Assembly: GCA_002436405.1 (NCBI GenBank)
Contig: DJLZ01000001.1
Coordinates: forward strand, 868,713-932,712
Length of the DNA: 64,000 nt
Direction of reading: 5' to 3'
Origin: Proteobacteria bacterium UBA6503
Lineage (GTDB): Bacteria; Pseudomonadota; Alphaproteobacteria; UBA1280; UBA6503
Positions 43,632-52,531 of this stretch are shown one piece after another. The stretch's first letter is position 1; each line of letters begins with the position of its first letter. Both the position numbers and the translations under genes were made by a program. A model generated the notes under the pieces. It was not told where the DNA came from. It made no database searches and saw only the letters and a program-made list of their open reading frames with translations.

Positions 43632-43668
43632 AAAAAACCGCCCCCAAATTAATGGGAGCGGTTTCGTT
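43632..43668 (-). terminator. Terminator of the 43.7-kb membrane gene
   Basis: AACCGCCCCCA pairs with TGGGAGCGGTT (one mismatch) between about 43637 and 43663; TAACGA is just upstream on the coding strand. Confidence 0.8.
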
Positions 43669-43676
43669 AGAAGGTC

Positions 43677-44150
43677 TTAGCACATGCCGCATTTGCGGGT
43701 GCAGGTGCACTTGGGGCCATTGCCTGCCGCACGTGCGGCTTCTTCGTCAGCCAGCTTTTGGCTGTGAAGGGCCTGGCCCTTTAAGAGGTTGCTCATCATT
43801 ATGCCGGCAAAGGCCATGATGCCTGTAACTGCCGTCAGCATGATGACTGTGGCAAGCTCAGACGATCGGGGCGCAAGCTCAAGCACTTGTGCCGTGCGGC
43901 CCATGGTGATGCTGGTGAAAAAACCAGTAATCCCCAAAAGGCCGTATGCCTTTGCTGAGCGCAGCCACACGGGAGGCTTTTCAGCCAGAGGGCGGCCATT
44001 GGGCGCGCCTTCGAGCCGGCCGATACTGAAAAATGCATAGGCCATTGCGAGGCCTCCAATCGTCCACGCTGCGATAAGCGGCAGCTGCAGCGCAAGGAAA
44101 ATTGCCAGCGCAAAAGTGATGAACGTTTTGAAATTTGCACCGAAAATCAT
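43677..44150 (-). CDS. Membrane protein with cysteine-rich cytosolic tail
   Basis: 157 residues: helices at about 8-24, 27-44, 67-84 and 100-121, then a soluble tail ending PKCTCTRKCGMC (C-x-C-x3-C-x2-C), which looks like a metal or thiol site. It is preceded by a good promoter and a CATCTTC leader. No family recognised. The short cysteine cluster recalls the CPCC genes at 3.8-4.5 kb only in being a Cys-rich small protein. Confidence 0.65.
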   Translation of the reverse strand: MIFGANFKTFITFALAIFLALQLPLIAAWTIGGLAMAYAFFSIGRLEGAPNGRPLAEKPPVWLRSAKAYGLLGITGFFTSITMGRTAQVLELAPRSSELATVIMLTAVTGIMAFAGIMMSNLLKGQALHSQKLADEEAARAAGNGPKCTCTRKCGMC

Positions 44151-44227
44151 CGGTAATCTCCTAAAAGAAAACTCAGACAGATGTGGAGAAGGGTAAAGTG
44201 TGAATGAAGATGTATTGTTGTATACAT

Positions 44228-44256
44228 CTTATACGATAACAAACCTGCAGGCGCAA
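44228..44256 (-). promoter_or_regulatory. Promoter of the 43.7-kb membrane gene
   Basis: On the minus strand TTGCGC (44251-44256), 17 nt, TATAAG (44228-44233); CATCTTC starts 15 nt further on. Confidence 0.62.
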
Positions 44257-44283
44257 GTTGATTATGGGCGTGGAATCAGAGGT

Positions 44284-45378
44284 TTAGATAAAGTCGCGCA
44301 CGTCAGCAATGCGGCCACAAATGGCAGCTGTTGCAACCATTTGCGCACTCATAAAGTGGCAGCATTTGTAGCGCGGTTTTTCGATAACCAGAGGGAGGGT
44401 TTCAGCGCAGCGAATGTCACAGGTCTTTTTAAGTTCTTCCGCTTCTTTTTCAGAAGGGTTCCAAACGCAGCCAGAGTGGATAAAGGTTTTGTCCCAGCCT
44501 TTGCTTTCGGCAAGTTTCTTAAGTTCTTTACTGCCCGGCATAATAAATACCGTCAGGCCACTGGCAACTTTACGGCCTTTAAATACATCAACAGCGCTTT
44601 CAAGGGCATCAGCCTGAAAGTCTTCAAATGGGCCAATAAAAGCAAGGTCAATGGGGAGGGTCACCATCGGTGTGCCTTTTTCAAGGTTGGCTAGTTCGTC
44701 ATTACTTTCAGCCGCAAGGATTTTGGCAAGGTCGCCTTCAAGGCTGGTTTCAATGCCGCCGCCTGTGTAGCGGTTTGGGGCCCAAGTAGCTTGGGGCGTA
44801 AGGTCGTTGGTATCAACATCAAGCTTAAAGTCAAACTCAGCGTCTTCATCGGTGTGAAGGGGGCGCCATTTGGCTTGATCTTTATCGGTGGCACCAACGG
44901 CTTTAAAAATAGCGTCGGTCGGGCGCATGATTACGGCTTGAACATTGTCGGCGTTATTAAGCTGTGCGCATAGGGTCATGCGTTCTTCGATGCTTAGGCG
45001 GTCAATGTAGGTGCCAGCAAGCTCAATCACGTAGCCTGAGTAGTCTTCTGTAAGGTCAGGCAGGCGACGGAGTGTGTAAAGGGTAATATCGGTGGCGGTC
45101 ACGCCTTTAGGTATTGGGCCGTTAAACGCAGCGCAAACATTCATGGCTTGGTTTAGGCCCGCTGCCGCACGAAAGGCAAGGGCACCAAACGCACCTTGGG
45201 TAAGGGCAAGCTCTTTCGGGACTTTAACCGTTGTACCGGGAGTTGCATAACCATCTTCAAAACCCTTAGGCTTACGGCCTGAGTTTTTAAGTGTTACTTC
45301 AGCAGTAACAGCCGCTGATGGCCCTTTGCGGTGGGCATCGCGCACTTTTTCAAAAAGTGTTTGCGGTGTATGGCTCAT
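44284..45378 (-). CDS. LeuC-derived aconitase-family pseudoenzyme
   Basis: 364 residues, against about 470 for LeuC (3-isopropylmalate dehydratase large subunit). Clear LeuC landmarks remain: LFEKVRDAH at the N-terminus, GAFGALAF, GVTATDI, GYVIELAGTYIDRLSIEERMTLC, the W-x-P-L-x-x-D-E-D-A-E-F-D stretch, FKGRKVASG and the C-terminal A-T-A-A-I-C-G-R-I-A-D-V-R-D. The active-site GDSHTSTH before GAFGA is replaced by KELALTQ, the first Fe-S Cys motif GSCTN reads GPFED, and GCSMC is gone. It therefore should not hold a 4Fe-4S cluster. The frame is intact and ATG at 45378 is normal. Confidence 0.72.
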   Translation of the reverse strand: MSHTPQTLFEKVRDAHRKGPSAAVTAEVTLKNSGRKPKGFEDGYATPGTTVKVPKELALTQGAFGALAFRAAAGLNQAMNVCAAFNGPIPKGVTATDITLYTLRRLPDLTEDYSGYVIELAGTYIDRLSIEERMTLCAQLNNADNVQAVIMRPTDAIFKAVGATDKDQAKWRPLHTDEDAEFDFKLDVDTNDLTPQATWAPNRYTGGGIETSLEGDLAKILAAESNDELANLEKGTPMVTLPIDLAFIGPFEDFQADALESAVDVFKGRKVASGLTVFIMPGSKELKKLAESKGWDKTFIHSGCVWNPSEKEAEELKKTCDIRCAETLPLVIEKPRYKCCHFMSAQMVATAAICGRIADVRDFI

Positions 45379-45454
45379 ATGGTTATTGCACTCAATTATT
45401 AAACTTGAGTTGAATCATAAGGCCAATTGCCCCTATTGACAACAATTACACAAT

Positions 45455-45484
45455 AAAAAGGCAGTTGAAACCAACTGCCTTTTT
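45455..45484 (-). terminator. Terminator of the 45.5-kb gene
   Basis: AAAAAGGCAGTTG (45455-45467) pairs with CAACTGCCTTTTT (45472-45484) across AAAC. Confidence 0.92.
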
Positions 45485-45530
45485 AATTCAATGCGGCCTA
45501 AACTGCACTGAAGGGAACCTCGTAAGCGGC

Positions 45531-46208
45531 TTAGTGAACCTGCTTGTGGGTAGTACCCATCTTCTTCAAGAATTCCTCCAAGCGGTCAACCACCATACCA
45601 GCTTCGTTGTGGTGTTCGTGGTTCAAGTGACGCTCGATTGATTGGAACACAACCTTGTGGGCTGGGTTCACTTCCTTGGTGATCACTGCAAACTCTGGCA
45701 CAGCGATAACTTCAAGGCGTTTGTCTTGGCTGGCACATAGTTGTGCTTGCTCTTTAGTAATGCGCACCAACCAAACCACACCTTGTACAGGTAGTTTTTG
45801 GTGGGTGGTTTTGTCACGTAGTGTCAAAACAGGCGCTGAGCATACACGGTCAGCTTCAAGTAGGTTGCGGTCAAGCGCTTTGGCAAATGGCTTACCAAGC
45901 ATATGCTCAACTGTGTTGTATAGTGTTTCTGAGATTGGCACGTCGACCTTGTTTTCTAGACAGCCTGGGAAGCGGGCACCGCTTGCAGGCTCGCTTACGT
46001 CACGCACCATCAAGAACTTGCGCATGCCAGCATCTTCGTACCAAAATACGGCGGTGGCAGCTACAAGGCTTGTGCTGTAAGAACTGATGTTCATGTCTTT
46101 GCCGTAGAGTTGTTTAACAACCCAGCCAGCAACACGATGACGCCAAGACCCTGCGGCCTTAGCTGGTTTAAGATCAATGCTATGTTTTTTGTTCTTTTTA
46201 AGAAGCAT
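45531..46208 (-). CDS. Protein of unknown function, possibly degenerate Nudix fold
   Basis: 225 residues with a basic N-terminus. The block VAATAVFWYEDAGMRKFLMVRDVSEPASG ... LYNTVEHMLG resembles the strand-helix layout around a Nudix box, but the diagnostic G-x5-E-x7-R-E-x2-E-E-x-G is absent. PVQGVVWLVRITKE would be a following strand. The tail is His-rich (ERHLNHEHHNE). I do not assign a function. It is monocistronic with a strong terminator. Confidence 0.6.
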   Translation of the reverse strand: MLLKKNKKHSIDLKPAKAAGSWRHRVAGWVVKQLYGKDMNISSYSTSLVAATAVFWYEDAGMRKFLMVRDVSEPASGARFPGCLENKVDVPISETLYNTVEHMLGKPFAKALDRNLLEADRVCSAPVLTLRDKTTHQKLPVQGVVWLVRITKEQAQLCASQDKRLEVIAVPEFAVITKEVNPAHKVVFQSIERHLNHEHHNEAGMVVDRLEEFLKKMGTTHKQVH

Positions 46209-46471
46209 TATTATTTCCCCTATGTTTCCCCGTTGTAATCCCCAGCGCTTTTTCGCGCATTGGATATGTAAGGTATGGGGTATGAAATTGGGACTTCAAG
46301 ATGTAAATACAAAAAAATGACATTTTCTGCATTTTTCTTTAAAAATTGTCAGTTTTTGTAAATATTTGGTTTTTAAGGGGTTATTCAGGCGCTTTCTAAT
46401 AGGCTGAAATTTATGCAAAAAACGGCGGACATTCAGTTGCTCAAAAGTTTGAACATTGCTATTAATAAGGG

Positions 46472-48736
46472 ATGGAAACGCTAGCAAATATTATTCAAAA
46501 CCTAAACCCACCTCAACGTAAAGCGGTCGAAACCACCGACGGCGCCTTATTGGTGCTTGCTGGTGCTGGTACTGGTAAAACCCGTGTTCTTACCACCCGC
46601 CTTGCGCATATTCTTGATAGTGGGCGCGCAAACCCGAACGAAATTTTGGCCGTGACCTTTACCAACAAGGCCGCAAAAGAAATGGCCGAACGTGTTGAAC
46701 AAACCCTAGGTCGCCCAACATCGGGCATGTTTTTGGGTACGTTCCACGCCCTTGGTGCACGGTTTATTCGTAAACACGCTGAGCGTATTGGCCTGAAGAG
46801 TGACTTTATTATCCTGACACCTGATGACCAAAAGACAGTTGTTAAACAACTGATGACTGAGAAAAACATCGACGAAAGCCGTTGGCCAGCTAAGCAAGCC
46901 GTTGGCATTATTTCAAAGTGGAAAGATAACGCCTGGACACCAGCCGACGTGCCAAAAGGTGAGGGTGGTCAATTTGCGGGTGGCAAACTGGTTGAGATTT
47001 ACACCAACTACCAAGCCCGCCTGAAAGCCCTTAACGCTTGTGACTTTGGTGATTTGCTTCTGCATGCCGTAACTCTCTTAAAAGAAAACCAAGACCTGCT
47101 ACAGCGTTACCAACAACAGTTTAAATACATTCTGGTGGATGAGTATCAGGATACCAACGTTGTGCAGTACCTATGGCTGCGCCTACTGGCCATGGGCCAC
47201 CGCAACATTTGCGTTGTGGGTGATGATGACCAGTCAATTTACGCATGGCGTGGTGCACAAGTGGGTAACATTCTTCGCTTTGAAGAAGACTTCCCGGGTG
47301 CGGGCGTTGTGCGCCTTGAGCAAAACTACCGTTCAACGGGGCATATTCTAAAAGCAGCGTCTGAGCTTATTAAAAATAACTCGCAGCGCCATGGTAAAAC
47401 CCTATGGACGCAAGATGGCGATGGCCTACCTATTGAACTTGCCACCGTGTGGGACGAAAAAGAAGAAGCCCGCAGTATTATTACCGAAGTTGATAAACAC
47501 TTTAAAGGCGGCGGCGCTTATGCTGACTGCGCTATTTTGCTGCGTACAGCCGCACAAACCCGTGCTTTTGAAGAACAGTTCATCCGCCAAGGTATGCCAT
47601 ACGTTATTATTGGCGGCCTGAAGTTCTATGAACGTAAAGAAATTCGTGATGCGTTGGCATACCTACGCATGACCCACACCCAAGCGGATGACTTGGCGTT
47701 TGAGCGTATTGTAAACGTGCCTAAGCGCGGCGTGGGCGATACCTCACTTAAAACTATCCGCGAGCTTGCCCGTATGCAAGGCGTACCGATGTTTGTGGCA
47801 GCTCAAAACGCAGCAGCTGATGGCACACTTTCAGGCAAAGCCGCAAATGCCCTGCGTGAGTTCTGCGAGATGGTAAACCAATGGCAAGAAGCTAAAACAT
47901 GGCAAACCGACCAGCTGATGGAACGCCTACTTGAAGAGTCAGGCTACCTGAACATGCTGAAGGAAGATAAAAATAAAGAAGAAGCCAAAGGCCGTCTTGA
48001 TAACTTGAAAGAACTTATCCGTTCTATGCAAGACTATGATGATATCTCAACCTACCTTGAGCACATTGCCCTTGTGACCGATACCGACGCTGATGAAACT
48101 TCAGACGCTGTTCGCATGATGACAGTGCACGCGGCAAAAGGTCTTGAGTTTGACACCGTATTCCTACCGGGCTTTGAAGAAGGCCTATTCCCGCATCAGC
48201 GAAGCTTGGATGATAGTGGCGCCGAAGGCTTGGAAGAAGAACGCCGCTTGGCTTACGTTGCGATTACCCGTGGCCGCCGCCGTGTTGTGATCTCATACGC
48301 ATCATCACGCCGCTTGTACGGCAACTACATGCCAACGTCAGCCTCTCGTTTCATTAACGAACTACCAGACGACAGCATTAAACGTGTGAGCGTTGAAAGC
48401 TACCACGGCCAATCTGGTGGTCAATCAGGGGGCAGTTACTCAAGTGGTAGCTACTCAGGTACAGGCAGCCGCCCATGGCAAACCCAACAGTCAGACAGTT
48501 GGGCACCACGCAAATCAACACCGCTGTTTAAAGCCGAGAACAAGATTAAACGCTCGGACGATGATGGCGCTGAAGATGGCCTACCAATCGGCCACCGTGT
48601 GTTCCATGACAAATTTGGCTATGGCCGCATTCGTCGTAAGGAAGGCAATGGTGCTTCGCTTAAGGTGATTATTGCGTTTGATAAAGCGGGTGAGAAGAAG
48701 CTATTGGCCTCAATGGCAAACCTTAAAAGCGCATAA
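46472..48736 (+). CDS. uvrD: UvrD/PcrA-type superfamily 1 DNA helicase
   Basis: 754 residues, a 3'-5' helicase of nucleotide excision and mismatch repair. Motifs: NPPQRKAVETTDGALLVLAGAGTGKT (Q motif plus Walker A), TFTNKAAKEMAERV (Ia), VDEYQDTN (II), GDDDQSIYAWRGA (III), EQNYRST (IV), MMTVHAAKGLEFD (V) and RRLAYVAITRGRRR (VI). A Gly/Ser-rich linker leads to a C-terminal Tudor-like domain (GHRVFHDKFGYGRIR) typical of PcrA/UvrD. AAGG touches the ATG closely. Core codon style, unlike the second helicase at 54.7 kb. Confidence 0.94.
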   Translation: METLANIIQNLNPPQRKAVETTDGALLVLAGAGTGKTRVLTTRLAHILDSGRANPNEILAVTFTNKAAKEMAERVEQTLGRPTSGMFLGTFHALGARFIRKHAERIGLKSDFIILTPDDQKTVVKQLMTEKNIDESRWPAKQAVGIISKWKDNAWTPADVPKGEGGQFAGGKLVEIYTNYQARLKALNACDFGDLLLHAVTLLKENQDLLQRYQQQFKYILVDEYQDTNVVQYLWLRLLAMGHRNICVVGDDDQSIYAWRGAQVGNILRFEEDFPGAGVVRLEQNYRSTGHILKAASELIKNNSQRHGKTLWTQDGDGLPIELATVWDEKEEARSIITEVDKHFKGGGAYADCAILLRTAAQTRAFEEQFIRQGMPYVIIGGLKFYERKEIRDALAYLRMTHTQADDLAFERIVNVPKRGVGDTSLKTIRELARMQGVPMFVAAQNAAADGTLSGKAANALREFCEMVNQWQEAKTWQTDQLMERLLEESGYLNMLKEDKNKEEAKGRLDNLKELIRSMQDYDDISTYLEHIALVTDTDADETSDAVRMMTVHAAKGLEFDTVFLPGFEEGLFPHQRSLDDSGAEGLEEERRLAYVAITRGRRRVVISYASSRRLYGNYMPTSASRFINELPDDSIKRVSVESYHGQSGGQSGGSYSSGSYSGTGSRPWQTQQSDSWAPRKSTPLFKAENKIKRSDDDGAEDGLPIGHRVFHDKFGYGRIRRKEGNGASLKVIIAFDKAGEKKLLASMANLKSA

Positions 48737-48901
48737 ATTCTGCGCCTTTGGGCGATTAAATCCATTTATTTGAGCTTCCAGCGCTTGTGTATTTTTCATA
48801 CACGGCGCTTGCTCATTTCTGCATAAATGAATTTTCTCATCCCAAAGCTCTTGAATTTTATGCATACTGAATATTCATTTTAAATTAAAGAGCCGAGAAA
48901 T

Positions 48902-49780
48902 ATGGACAATATCGTTAGCTGGAAATACCAACGTCAACTCCCACGCACAAACACTGATGCTTTTGAGCAAGCCCTTGAACACATGGAGCCTGCCATCGAC
49001 GTGGGCGAGGTTAAAGGCAACGATGACCTATGGCTTTTTACAGCTTTCTTTAACACCGAAACCCCTCGCAAGCAGCTTGTTGCCGCCATTGAAACGGCTG
49101 AAAAAGTAGCCGGCATCCACGATGAAGCACAGCCAATTGTGCTGCAAGGCGTTCAAGACGAAGACTGGCAAGCCAACGTGGTGCACAGCTTCCCGCCTGT
49201 GGTTGAAAGTGGCTTCTTTATTTACGGCTTTGATGCTGAAGTGCCTGAAGATAAAGTAGGTTTGCACATTCCAGCAGGGATGGCTTTTGGTACAGGTGAG
49301 CACGCAACAACCGCCCTATGCCTACGTTTGTACGAAGCAGAAACCGCCAAACGCACCTTTAAAAACGCGCTTGATATGGGCGCAGGCTCAGGCATTTTGG
49401 CCATGGCCGCTGCAAAAGTTCAAGAAACCCCAGTTCTTGCGGTTGAAATTGACCCACCATCAACAGAAGTTTGCCACGAAAACGCCGTGAACAACTGTGT
49501 TGAACAATACGTGACCAGCATTTGCGGTGATGGTTTTAATGCCCCAGGCGTTGATGCCCGTGAGCCTTACGACCTTATTTTTGCGAACATCCTGCGCAAC
49601 CCGCTGCTTGAAATGGCAGAAGGCCTTGTAAATGTATTAGCCGATGGTGGTATTGCAATCCTTTCAGGCTTTACGGTTGAGCAGCGTGATGACATTCGTG
49701 AGGCGTACGGCAAGTTAGGTCTTAAGGAAGTCTCGACAGATGAAAAAGACAACTGGACAGCTTTGTGTATGACTAAATAA
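48902..49780 (+). CDS. prmA: Ribosomal protein L11 methyltransferase
   Basis: PrmA trimethylates ribosomal protein L11. 292 residues: an N-terminal substrate-recognition domain, a linker, and the SAM-binding domain with PAGMAFGTGEHATTALCLRL, LDMGAGSGILAMAAAK, VEIDPPSTEVCHENAVNN and FANILRNPLLEMA (the N-P-P-Y-like position). GAGCCGAGAAAT precedes the ATG. Complete. Confidence 0.93.
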   Translation: MDNIVSWKYQRQLPRTNTDAFEQALEHMEPAIDVGEVKGNDDLWLFTAFFNTETPRKQLVAAIETAEKVAGIHDEAQPIVLQGVQDEDWQANVVHSFPPVVESGFFIYGFDAEVPEDKVGLHIPAGMAFGTGEHATTALCLRLYEAETAKRTFKNALDMGAGSGILAMAAAKVQETPVLAVEIDPPSTEVCHENAVNNCVEQYVTSICGDGFNAPGVDAREPYDLIFANILRNPLLEMAEGLVNVLADGGIAILSGFTVEQRDDIREAYGKLGLKEVSTDEKDNWTALCMTK

Positions 49781-49809
49781 GTCAGCATTATAAGTCAGCT
49801 TGAAAACAA

Positions 49810-49838
49810 AAAAGCCGAGGATTAATCCTCGGCTTTTT
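49810..49838. terminator. Bidirectional terminator between prmA and bfd
   Basis: Perfect 20-bp palindrome GCCGAGGATTAATCCTCGGC (49814-49833) with A- and T-runs outside. Confidence 0.92.
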
Positions 49839-50007
49839 GCATATCGTCAGTCAGCTTGTTGAGATCAGCTTGCATATAGCGAATGCATGTTCCGCATTGG
49901 GGCTTGGTGCCACAATGTTTGAAAACATCTTTCGTTTTGCGCGCGCCGGCCTCATGAGCTTCACGGATCTTACGATCGTTGATGTTGTTGCAGCTGCAAA
50001 CAATCAT
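49822..50007 (-). CDS. bfd: Bacterioferritin-associated ferredoxin Bfd
   Basis: 61 residues. The 2Fe-2S ligands C4, C6, C38 and C41 are at exactly the positions of the E. coli protein (CSC...CGTC), plus an extra C32. Bfd reduces bacterioferritin to release iron. The stop overlaps the terminator hairpin. The leader on the coding strand is TTCTTCTCCTTCCTTTTTC, similar to the accessory genes. A Fur-like sequence lies upstream at 50104-50118. No bacterioferritin gene is in the window. Confidence 0.85.
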   Translation of the reverse strand: MIVCSCNNINDRKIREAHEAGARKTKDVFKHCGTKPQCGTCIRYMQADLNKLTDDMQKAED

Positions 50008-50103
50008 GATGAACCTCGTAGAAGAAGGAGTGAAAAAGGAAGGAGAAGAATTTTGGTATAAAAATAGTATGGGCTGCTTTATACTTTATTCAAATAAAAT
50101 TTA

Positions 50104-50118
50104 TGAAAATGCGAATCA
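50104..50118. promoter_or_regulatory. Weak Fur-box-like sequence between bfd and elbB
   Basis: TGAAAATGCGAATCA matches the 7-1-7 Fur consensus TGATAATnATTATCA at 10 of 14 informative positions. Placement between bfd and elbB is suggestive only. Confidence 0.3.
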
Positions 50119-50140
50119 TTTTAAAAACTCGAGGATAACC

Positions 50141-50830
50141 ATGAGTCAAAAAATTGCAGTAATTCTATCTGGCTGCGGCGTCTTTGATGGCAGCGAAATT
50201 TACGAAGCCACGCTCACTCTTCTACATATTAAAAAGAACGGCTACGACTATGAGTGCCTAGCCCCAAATATTGACCAACACCACGTGATTAATCACCTAA
50301 CAGGTGAAGAGGTTAAAGAAACCCGCAATGTGCTGGTTGAAAGTGCGCGCCTTGCTCGTGGCGAGGTGAAAGACATTGCCACCGCTAACGCTAGCGACTA
50401 TGCCGCTGTTATTCTGCCGGGTGGTTTTGGTGCTGCTAAAAACCTATCAAACTTTGCGTTTGAGAGTGACAACAGCAAACTTGCCGTTGAAGCCAACACC
50501 CTTAAGTTTTTGAACGATGCCAAAAAGGCCGACCTACCATTGGGCTTTATTTGCATTACGCCAGCGTCGGTTGCGGCTATTGCCTTTAAGGGTGCCCAGC
50601 TACGCCTCACCATTGGTAAAGACGCTGATACTGCTGCCCGCATTGAAGACCTTGGGAACATTCACCAAGAGACTTCAGCCAACCATATTGTTGTTGATAG
50701 CGAACACGGCGTCACCAGCACGGCTGCTTATATGTGCGGGAATGACATTACCGAAATTGAGCTTGGTATTTCAAAGCTCGTCTCACAAGTTACTGCTGAT
50801 GTTCTGGCTAAAGAACAAAAAGCCTCATAA
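50141..50830 (+). CDS. elbB: ElbB-type DJ-1/PfpI superfamily protein
   Basis: 229 residues from ATG 50141 (GAGG upstream). ElbB is a DJ-1-like protein linked to isoprenoid biosynthesis with glyoxalase-type activity. Motifs: VILSGCGVFDGSEIYEATLTLLHI at the start, AVILPGGFGAAKNLSNFAF and the nucleophile-elbow LGFICITPAS with Cys. The longer frame to 49979 overlaps bfd on the other strand and is rejected. Followed after 16 nt by the M24 peptidase gene, so probably one transcript. Confidence 0.9.
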   Translation: MSQKIAVILSGCGVFDGSEIYEATLTLLHIKKNGYDYECLAPNIDQHHVINHLTGEEVKETRNVLVESARLARGEVKDIATANASDYAAVILPGGFGAAKNLSNFAFESDNSKLAVEANTLKFLNDAKKADLPLGFICITPASVAAIAFKGAQLRLTIGKDADTAARIEDLGNIHQETSANHIVVDSEHGVTSTAAYMCGNDITEIELGISKLVSQVTADVLAKEQKAS

Positions 50831-50846
50831 AGAAGGAATAAACTAA

Positions 50847-52004
50847 ATGCCTAAATCAAAAACCGCTAAAATGCTTTTCGGCTGTGATGCAAACAGCTAC
50901 TACGCTATTAAAATGGACGTGCCAGACCCTTACCTTTGGTACCAAGACTCTAACGGCAAAACGCACATCATCATGTCACCGCTTGAGGTTGACCGTGCCC
51001 GTAAAAATGCACAGGTTGATAAAGTGCACTCAATGAGTGAAATTGTGCATGACCTTCAAGAGCAAGAGAAAACCCCAGACCTTCTAAACCAAACCCTTTG
51101 GCTTGTTGATAAAGACCAACCAGACACGATTGAAGTGCCGCGTGACTTCCCATTTGGTTTGGCAAAGGGGTTGCAAGAAAGCGGCTATACTGTTGAGCCT
51201 GCAAAGGGTTTCTTCTTCCCTGAGCGTGCCATTAAAACCCGTGAAGAGGTTGACTTTATTCGTGAAGCCCAAGCCTTGAACGAGCAAGCCTTTGAGCGTG
51301 CCTTTGATGTACTGGCCGAAGCTTCTATCGGGAACGATGGCCTTATCTACTGGAAAGACGAAGTACTGACTGCTGAGATTTTGCGTGGTCAAATGAACGC
51401 CGTTATTGCCGCTGGTGGCGGCATGCCGTCTGACCTTATTGTGGCCTGCGGCGAGCAAGGCGCTGACCCGCACGAGCGTGGCCATGGCCCGCTGAAAGCC
51501 AACGAGCTTATTATTATCGACAGCTGGCCTCGTGGCCCATCGGGGAACTTCTACCACGGTGACCTAACCCGTACGGTGCTAAAAGGTAAAGCCACTGAAG
51601 AACAGCAAAAACTTTTTGATGCCGTAAAAGATGGCCAAGAGCTTGCGCTTGACCTGATTTCAGCTGGCGTACTAGGTAAAGAAGTACACGAAGCGATTGA
51701 TACACTCTTCGCGAAGCGTGGCTTTAAAACTGGCCTAGATGATGAAGGTCGTAACGTAGGCTTTTTCCATGGTACAGGTCACAGCGTTGGCCTAGAAGTG
51801 CATGACGAAGGCCCAGGTATTTCAAAAGGCCGTGCCACTGACCGTAACCAACCATCACCCCTTGAAGCAGGCTTGGTTGTAACGGTAGAGCCTGGTCTCT
51901 ACTACCCAAACATTGGCGGTGCCCGTATTGAAGATATTGTGCATGTGACCAAAGGCGGGATTGAAAACCTAACAACCTTGCGTAAGGAACTTGTGATTCC
52001 ATAA
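50847..52004 (+). CDS. M24-family metallopeptidase, Xaa-Pro aminopeptidase-like
   Basis: 385 residues of the pita-bread fold. Metal ligands are visible: Asp in LIIIDSWP, Asp in YHGDLTRT, His in FFHGTGHSVGLEVHDEGP, Glu in TVEPGLYY and Glu in GARIEDIV. The N-terminal creatinase-like domain (about 1-125) is present. It likely removes N-terminal residues before proline or acts on related dipeptides. Cytosolic. Complete; the ATG is 7 nt after GAAGGA. Confidence 0.92.
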   Translation: MPKSKTAKMLFGCDANSYYAIKMDVPDPYLWYQDSNGKTHIIMSPLEVDRARKNAQVDKVHSMSEIVHDLQEQEKTPDLLNQTLWLVDKDQPDTIEVPRDFPFGLAKGLQESGYTVEPAKGFFFPERAIKTREEVDFIREAQALNEQAFERAFDVLAEASIGNDGLIYWKDEVLTAEILRGQMNAVIAAGGGMPSDLIVACGEQGADPHERGHGPLKANELIIIDSWPRGPSGNFYHGDLTRTVLKGKATEEQQKLFDAVKDGQELALDLISAGVLGKEVHEAIDTLFAKRGFKTGLDDEGRNVGFFHGTGHSVGLEVHDEGPGISKGRATDRNQPSPLEAGLVVTVEPGLYYPNIGGARIEDIVHVTKGGIENLTTLRKELVIP

Positions 52005-52027
52005 GGTTTACAGGTTATCTAAATGCA

Positions 52028-52054
52028 GAAAGCCCCCTCAGTGAGGGGGCTTTC
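52028..52054. terminator. Bidirectional terminator at 52.0 kb
   Basis: AAAGCCCCCTCA pairs with TGAGGGGGCTTT (52029-52053). On the minus strand it directly follows stop TAA-CGAAAACGAAAG. Confidence 0.92.
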
Positions 52055-52061
52055 GTTTTCG

Positions 52062-52412
52062 TTAGATGTTTGCGGTCGCCATACGCACCTTGCGGGTAGC
52101 TGCAGCAACCAATACCACGTGGGCAAGAGCAACAGCGGCAAAGCCGAGGGCACCGCCAGCATACACGGCAATAGCCGTAATCATGCTGAAGCCGATACCA
52201 CAGCCGAGGGCCGTGTTATGGGCGTCTTTGTGCTTTTCGCTGGTGACATAGCACTGCAGGTCGCCGTCGTAATAACGATAGAGCGAGGCAGGCTGCTTGG
52301 CATTTTCAGCGAACGACAGGCCCGTTTCGATGCGGATAACAGCATGGGCGCTAACCCAAGCCGAAATAACAGAAACCATGGCCAGAAGCATGTAGAAAGA
52401 AATCATTTCCAT
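52062..52412 (-). CDS. Small membrane protein, accessory type
   Basis: 116 residues with hydrophobic helices at about 5-24, 70-88 and 90-107 and a hydrophilic Cys/His loop in between (YYDGDLQCYVTSEKHKD). AAGGA stands upstream of ATG 52412; a GAAGAT-rich plus-strand sequence marks the pyrimidine leader. Codons are the C-ending dialect. No family recognised. Confidence 0.65.
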   Translation of the reverse strand: MEMISFYMLLAMVSVISAWVSAHAVIRIETGLSFAENAKQPASLYRYYDGDLQCYVTSEKHKDAHNTALGCGIGFSMITAIAVYAGGALGFAAVALAHVVLVAAATRKVRMATANI

Positions 52413-52491
52413 ATGGAAAATCCTTTTAAAAGAGAGGGAAGATGTATCATTAATTAATAATTACGTGGGTATGAGCTTCCTGTATTTCAAG

Positions 52492-52523
52492 AAAAAAGCC
52501 CCCTCCAGTTAAGGAGGGGGCTT
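52492..52523 (-). terminator. Terminator of the 52.5-kb membrane pair
   Basis: GCCCCCTCC (52498-52506) pairs with GGAGGGGGC (52513-52521); T-run on the minus strand, TAACGAAAACGAAG just before. Confidence 0.92.
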
Positions 52524-52531
52524 CGTTTTCG

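Noticed and set aside
50104..50118. Strong Fur regulation of bfd and elbB
   Set aside because: The candidate box matches only about 10 of 14 positions and one half-site is poor, so it is listed only as a weak site.
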